From positions 1,625 to 57,381 of the forward strand of contig MU616680.1 in assembly GCA_025201705.1 (NCBI GenBank): a DNA stretch of 55,757 nucleotides, given 5' to 3'. This document shows, one piece after another, positions 50,665 through 55,757 of the stretch. Both the position numbers and the translations under genes were made by a program. The notes beneath the pieces were generated by a model. The model did not search any database, was not told where the DNA came from, and worked only from the letters and a program-made list of their open reading frames with translations. Position 1 is the first letter of the stretch. Each line of letters begins with the position of its first letter. This DNA is from Dissophora ornata. Taxonomy: Eukaryota; Mortierellomycota; Mortierellomycetes; Mortierellales; Mortierellaceae.

Positions 50665-50777
50665 CTTCATTGCCATTCTCATTTTCCCTCAATTCTCACT
50701 CTCATTCGCAGCCTCGCCCTCGCTTCCACTCTTATACCTACCCTCAGTCTAACTCTGGTCCTCCCAGCTGTCGCAGG
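50070..50777. other. Intergenic with a 29-base T run
   Basis: No gene seen. A run of 29 T at 50636-50664 is followed by CT-rich sequence up to the monooxygenase ATG, the usual promoter and leader composition in this window. Confidence 0.6.
50101..50106 (+). terminator. Poly(A) signal of the channel gene
   Basis: AATAAA 32 bases past the stop codon. Confidence 0.55.
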
Positions 50778-52817
50778 ATGGCACCCAAGTTCAAAGTTTT
50801 AATTGCAGGCGCCAGTTTTGGTGGCGTCACACTTGCCATACTGCTAGAGCGCGCCAATATTGACTACGAGTTGTTTGAAAGTTCTGCCGGTGTCTCGCCT
50901 CTTGGTACTGCAGAGAAAACTGTCTGCGACGATTAGATGCATATCATCACAACCAAGCCGTCAATGGCTCATTAATGTTGTTTGGATGTCGGGTTGCAAC
51001 ATGGTTTTATAGGAAGCGCGGTGGTCCTGGGGCCCACCGTGATGCCTTTGCTTGAGCAATTGGGTCTGCTCCGCAAAGTGCAGGAAATTTCAAAGACTAT
51101 CAAGACCATGCATCTTGTCCAGGAGAACATGAAGCGGATTGGGGAGATTGACCTTTCGGACCACATGGAACAGTACGTATTTTTTTTATCTTTGTTTATC
51201 AGGGGCAAACAGTCGATTACCAAACAATTGCTGAGAAAGGAAAAAAATGTCCTCATGCCTCTCCTTGCCTCCTGCTATCTCGCTTTTTTTTTCATCCTGC
51301 ATTCAGAACCGGCTATGACTCTTTGGTCGCGACTCGCTCGGAACTTCTGTCCCTGTTCGTCGCCCAAATCCCGACCCGCAAGATTCATTTTTCAAAACGA
51401 ATCATCTCCTTCTTGGCCAACAAAGACGAGGTCGTGATCCGGTGTGGGGACGATACAAGCTACAGGGGCGAAATCCTTGTCGGTGCCGATGGAGCCTTCT
51501 CAAAGGTTCGAGAGTTGCTGTATCGACAGGTAGCCAAGAAGGGTATCCTTCCCAGGAATGACGCTTCGGCTGTCGCGGCAGATGCAGCTGTTGCGTCTTT
51601 CGCAGCAGGTACAGGAGGTCAGGGTGGGCCTGGACATGGCCATCACCAGATTGACGCTGCAGACGGCGAGGTTCCGCAAGGTGGTAGGCATATCTCGTTG
51701 GTGGGCGTTACTCGACCATTGGACGTGGATGTATTCCCAGTACTCGGGGAGCTGGAGAGCAGAAGCGATACTGTCATCGGTGACCAATCACCTCACTCTG
51801 TAAGTCCAGCACCATCCTAGGAGCATCAACTTGGTCTGAATTTAAAAGAATCAATAGTATCTCACTCACACCTGCCTCTTGGAACGAAAATGATTAGTGG
51901 AGCTACTTCACAGTTCCTGGAAATAGGATATGCTGGGCAGTCAATGTGCAGATGGACGACACCACCCTGCGGGAACAACGTAATCGAAGCCCCTCTCCTC
52001 CTCCAAGGTCCCCTCCTTCGCCTACGCCATCCTCCATCTCTTCATTTTCTGCATTCTCGACCTCCACTTCTACAGAGTCGTACTCGCTGCCCCAGCTTGA
52101 ATGGGAGTCAGAAGGCTCTGTTAACAACGGTAATATGAGAGGCTTTGGTCTCCTCTCTGAGGACTGTAGAGCCTTCCCAACACCAATGGGCAACACATTG
52201 GGGGATCTGATCGATGCTACACCAAAGGAACATATTGCACTAGCGACCACAGAACAGACCCTGTTCGAGACATGGCATCACGGCCGCACCGTGTTGATTG
52301 GAGACGCATGTCATCGCATGCTGTCGAATGCGGCACATCAAGGAGCAGCGAATGCAATTCAGGACGCTGTTGTGCTGGGTAATCTGATGCATGATCTCCC
52401 ATCTTCCACTCCTGAGAATTTGGTCAATATCTTTAAGGATTTCCAGGCGGATCGGTATGCACATGCAAAGACGCAGATGCAGATGAATAACAAGGTCGAG
52501 AAACTCATGTCTGGACAGGTAAACCACAAAAAAAATGGAGAAACGGAGCTCGCTCTGACCTGTGATTCGCCAGATATGCTAACGAATACAACGTCTTTAT
52601 TTGAACTCGTGGGGTGTAGAGCTGGACGGAGACATTGATACGCGGGTTTTTCGTGCGATACATATCCAAGATTTATCAGCATTTCTGTGACGACAAGATA
52701 CTGGCCGACCGTCCGCAGGCCAACTTCTTGCCGTTGGTTGGGAGTCGTGGTCATGTTCACGCCTTGCCGCAGAAGGCGCACAGGGTCTTTGGAGAGGATT
52801 CGCACTCGAAACATTGA
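50778..52817 (+). CDS. FAD-dependent monooxygenase (p-hydroxybenzoate hydroxylase fold)
   Basis: NAD(P)H-dependent flavin hydroxylase of the UbiH/PHBH superfamily; substrate unknown. Exons 50778-50904, 51013-51172, 51307-51799, 51898-52518 and 52620-52817; 1599 nt, 532 residues. The dinucleotide-binding strand reads VLIAGASFGG (residues 7-16), where the second Gly of the usual GxGxxG is Ser13. The DG motif VGADGAFSKVR has Asp157. The GD motif is LIGDACHRMLSNAAHQGAAN with Asp396, which contacts the FAD ribityl chain. Two low-complexity inserts stand out: about 175-215 (Ala/Gly-rich) and 288-325 (Ser/Pro-rich). No membrane helix or N-terminal signal is convincing. Lone, not in a visible biosynthetic cluster. 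Families with this fold act in ubiquinone, tetracycline-like and aromatic catabolic pathways, so context gives no choice among them. Confidence 0.9.
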
Positions 52818-53263
52818 TGAAACCATTGCATGTAAAGGGAAATCTGGAGATAGACGCGGCTGAAAGTAAAGAAAGCGCGAATAGAGGCAATTGCAACATC
52901 TTATGTTTCATTTCGACGCGTATGATTATTCGCGATCGGTGCCTTTTTGCACGTGTATCATCTATGCGAGATAGCCTTGACTTCGTCGTGATTTGGCGCG
53001 GCATTAGCAGGATTTGAAACGCAGTTCTGAACGGGTTGAGTATCTCTCTTGCGTCCTAGAAGTGCATTACCGCACATTTTAAAACACAGATGTCAGTGTC
53101 GTTTTGTGCTATTTTCTCAGACTACCCCGAGGGAGGGCGAAAGCGAGAAAGCTAGAAGTGTATGACATCAGAGTTGAAGTAGAGTTTTCGGGCAGCGGCG
53201 AGCGTGAGGGCTTGGAGCCAATTGCTCGATTATGTGTTTCTTTGGCGTTGCTGTCCACTTTAA
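52818..53263. other. Intergenic, no gene seen
   Basis: Short frames only. It contains the 3' flank of the monooxygenase gene; no AATAAA was found close to the stop. Confidence 0.5.
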
Positions 53264-53716
53264 GGAATCAAGAATTACTACTTTCTGTGCATTCCAAAAG
53301 AGCGTCATCAAAGATGTAAACGAGACAGCACGGTTAAGCGTAAAGATGGAGTGGGAGATAAAGCTGAAGAGTTGAAGGTAAAGAAAGCCAAGAATATACT
53401 GGACAACAATATCGAACTGAAAAAGATTGAGATGACGCGTGAGGAGAAGAATGAATACGAAAGAAGGCTGGCAGATATCCAGGTGGATAAGGATTTAGCT
53501 GTCAAGAGATGCAAGCTGAGGCTATAGGTACAGCAAGGGATGATGCGCGGCATGGAGCGGGAGCGCCGCGAAATCGAAGACAAGCTTGCTGAGCTGCACC
53601 AGATGCTCCTCCAAGCTCGAGGGTCACACACACCACCACGCCATAAAAGTCCTTCAAATTCATTTCCGATTGGCCTGTCAAGGAAAATACCAATAAGCCC
53701 ACCAAAGAAACCATGA
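53264..53716 (+). pseudogene. Coiled-coil protein fragment with in-frame stop
   Basis: One frame stays open from 53264 to a terminal TGA at 53714-53716 except for TAG at 53525. The product is highly charged and helical: KVKKAKNILDNNIELKKIEM before the stop and MERERREIEDKLAELHQMLL after it, then a basic Pro-rich tail. The stop sits in AGG CTA TAG GTA CAG, easily derived from CAG by one C-to-T change. No ATG begins the frame, so the 5' end is missing or in an unseen exon. Charged coil followed by a basic tail is reminiscent of the end of transposon- or Myb/SANT-linked ORFs in fungi, but I cannot name the family. Confidence 0.5.
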
Positions 53717-54840
53717 TTCTAGGAAGGAGAAGAGGAGGACTACTTCTAAAACGTTGTCGCTAGTCGCTCCTCACTGCAGGGATTCAGAGTTGGATGATTC
53801 TTGAAAGGAAGTTGGTTATTGGCCATTTTTAAGTTGATTAAGCTACGCAATTTGACTACGAGACTGCATCTCTATCTTGCCTCCGTTGTAGTGGCCACCG
53901 CTCATAGCACTCCGCTTTATCGCAAGCAAACGCGTAAACAATAGCAATTAGGAGGATCTGGAAAAGAAGTGAATGGTAAACGGCGGAACAGCCTTGGAAT
54001 TCGCGGATGTAAATGCGACACTTCGTGCAAAACCGAAGTTCAAGTTCTCCATCATATGCATTTATTCCTCATCCCTTTGAAGCGTTCAGTAATCGAACAA
54101 AAATAAGACGACGGCATCCGCATATCCCCTCGTCCTACTCAGTTTTTACCAACATCGCCACGGTGTCTCAGTATCACCACCATGCCCGAGTCCCCAGTAG
54201 ACCAGTAGCTGAACTAACGGAAATGTAAAAAGGCAACTATACGTCATGCAATACTGCAGGCATTGAATCTGTGTTTATTCATTTCCTCGATTTACTTTCT
54301 TCATATTACACCCATGTTCATATTCATATACTGCGCTCTTCCCGGGCATGAAAACGAGGGGGGGTCTTTGGGCAATGAAGAGATTAGTTTCCAAAGAACG
54401 TCAATCCATGCACATTTGCACCGCATATGGCTCTGTGCATATGCTAACTTAATATGCTCTGCTTTCTGAACATTGGACAGATGTTAGTCCACACTATGCG
54501 CTGACTTGCCGCCAGTAATAGTCGAAGCATCTGGTTCATCAGGGTAGCACAGACCTCAGACATACTGAGTAAATGTCCATCGTGCCACATAAATCCATTT
54601 GTTCGGTTTTCCATTTCCACACATCCATGACTTACATCCATTATATCGGATGCGAAAAAAGTAGAGCCGCCTTTGTACATCCTTCAAAATACGCTAATAT
54701 ATCACGAACTCTCATCCTCCATCCCCTCCTCCACATTCTCCAACTATAAAGAACAATCATTTGTGCAGACCCCATTCCACAGCATCCTACCCATTCCAAA
54801 CGCATAATCGGCCCCTCTTAATACACCAAAAAAATTAAGC
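53717..54840. other. Intergenic and promoter of the secreted-protein gene
   Basis: No gene accepted; all frames are short. A TATAAA box lies at 54745-54750 with CT-rich sequence before it. Confidence 0.5.
54745..54750 (+). promoter_or_regulatory. TATA box TATAAA
   Basis: Stands 91 bases before the ATG of the secreted protein, preceded by a CCTCC-rich stretch. Spacing suits a core promoter with a leader of about 60 bases. Confidence 0.65.
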
Positions 54841-55209
54841 ATGAAGTTCACGCTCTTCACAATCTGCGTCTCTCTGAGCGTCCTCTTAATCTCTTCCTCC
54901 TCCGTCATGGCTGCGCCCATCGCCATCACCGTCTCCGAACCCAAGTTAGTTCCTTGCCCTGGCGCCTGGAACTCCTTGGCCAGCCACAACTTTGTTTACC
55001 AGTCTGTCGACAAGCGTTCAGAGGCCGAGCTCCCTGAATGCCCAGAGACCTGGAACCCCATGTTTGGTCACGGTTTCCATTGCAAGCCCGTCGAGTCTGC
55101 TCAAAAAGGTGGCAACTCGAACTTGATGCCTTGTCCCAAGAACTGGAACCCCAAATACGGTCATGGCCCTGCCTGCCATCATACTTCTGACCACGCCACT
55201 GAGGAGTAG
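54841..55209 (+). CDS. Small secreted protein with three CPxxWNP repeats
   Basis: A single-exon gene of 122 residues. The first 24-25 residues are a clear signal peptide: MKF, a hydrophobic core rich in Leu, Ile, Val and Ser, then MAAP. The mature part consists of three repeats about 30 residues apart: LVPCPGAWNSLASHN (36-50), LPECPETWNPMFGHGFHC (64-81) and LMPCPKNWNPKYGHGPAC (95-112). Repeats 2 and 3 share CPxxWNPxxGHGxxC; repeat 1 keeps CPxxWN but lacks the second Cys. That leaves five Cys in the mature protein (39, 67, 81, 98, 112). The tail is His/Asp/Glu-rich (HHTSDHATEE). A dibasic KR at 58-59 could be a processing site. I recognise no family; size, secretion and Cys content resemble fungal effector-like or cell-wall proteins, which is inference only. 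Confidence 0.85.
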   Translation: MKFTLFTICVSLSVLLISSSSVMAAPIAITVSEPKLVPCPGAWNSLASHNFVYQSVDKRSEAELPECPETWNPMFGHGFHCKPVESAQKGGNSNLMPCPKNWNPKYGHGPACHHTSDHATEE

Positions 55210-55757
55210 ACGGTGGCGGAAAATTTTGGAGAGGGGGGAAAGAGAAAGAAAGCAGCAGGTCGACGAGGCGTTTGTCATGGGAACGTCTCACTTTTTTTTC
55301 CTGAGAGATGTAGAGGCAACCTGTCAAACATTCATTTTAATAATTACTTGACGCTGTTAATAATACTCGTTTTTTTACTGCTATTGTTATTGTAATAAGT
55401 ACAGAGCTTTTAATTGACAAGAACTTTTGGCTGATTCTCCTCCACGAGTGTGAGGTCCAACACCATGACCAAGGGAAACAGGATCCTTCATGAATCCATC
55501 TGGCGAAACATGTTGTCTTGGGATCAGCAACACTGAGTTCTTTGAGAAGCACGGGGTCTTTTCTTATGAATCGTCCTAATAGTATGCTCTGGTCAGTTGC
55601 GGCTAGTTACTCGTAGCTTAGATCCGTTTGTGTGGCGCCGCATCTTGCAAACAAAAATTAGTCCTTTTGTCCAACAAACTTCTCTCTTCATTAACAACTG
55701 CTTGTTTATTTAAATTTCAAGGGAGGGTACAGATTCTCTGGTTTTTTTTTTTTTTTT
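55210..55757. other. 3' flank, no gene; window ends in a T run
   Basis: The 3' region of the secreted-protein gene followed by AT-rich sequence without a gene. The last 16 bases are T, so the sequence ends inside a homopolymer. Confidence 0.6.

Overview
This is a eukaryotic, almost certainly fungal, stretch of DNA. Genes are closely packed on both strands and split by short GT-AG introns (mostly 60-150 nt, a few up to about 450). AATAAA-type poly(A) signals follow many stop codons and pyrimidine-rich tracts precede start codons. The gene set (single-chain ATP-citrate lyase, Sel1-repeat protein, F-box/LRR remnants, a decayed Fanzor/TnpB-like nuclease gene) suggests an early-diverging fungus of the Mortierella group. 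That placement is inference from gene content and recalled family features, not from a search. I rebuilt the spliced genes by hand; in every complete model the exon lengths sum to a whole number of codons.

Layout. 1-1181: AT-rich, no gene. 1182-7003 (-): 1818-residue hybrid histidine kinase with a GAF domain, a degenerate receiver and a true receiver. 7004-10250: regulatory or empty, with one weak small ORF. 10251-12822 (-): 734-residue beta-propeller/coiled-coil protein that may be a FANCB/FAAP100-type Fanconi protein, divergent from 13109-14685 (+): mitochondrial Fe-S assembly factor IBA57. 14974-19103 (+): glycogen phosphorylase, tail to tail with 19332-20863 (-): DsbA-like 2-hydroxychromene-2-carboxylate isomerase / kappa-class GST, which appears to use a 6-nt exon. 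21035-23640 (+): decayed Fanzor/TnpB-like gene in the space between two divergent genes. 23842-25069 (+): complex I subunit NDUFS7.

25-32.6 kb is an accessory, decaying zone: homopolymer and tandem repeats, a frameshifted F-box/LRR remnant, a 16-repeat Sel1 protein with a 20-N assembly gap, an unknown pseudogene and a dense GATC cluster. Housekeeping content resumes with 32664-35981 (+): a 981-residue SIRT1/Sir2-type sirtuin; 36891-40657 (+): ATP-citrate lyase; 42499-50069 (+): a 2062-residue fusion of an N-terminal beta-rich/propeller region with a TRP-like six-helix ion channel; 50778-52817 (+): an FAD-dependent monooxygenase. The right end holds a broken coiled-coil gene (53264-53716) and a small secreted protein built of three CPxxWNP repeats (54841-55209).

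Together the intact genes cover mitochondrial function (IBA57, NDUFS7), carbon storage and acetyl-CoA supply (glycogen phosphorylase, ATP-citrate lyase), NAD-dependent deacetylation, phosphorelay signalling and ion transport. They are not an operon or cluster; neighbourhood is informative mainly for shared promoters and for where the mobile-element remnant landed.
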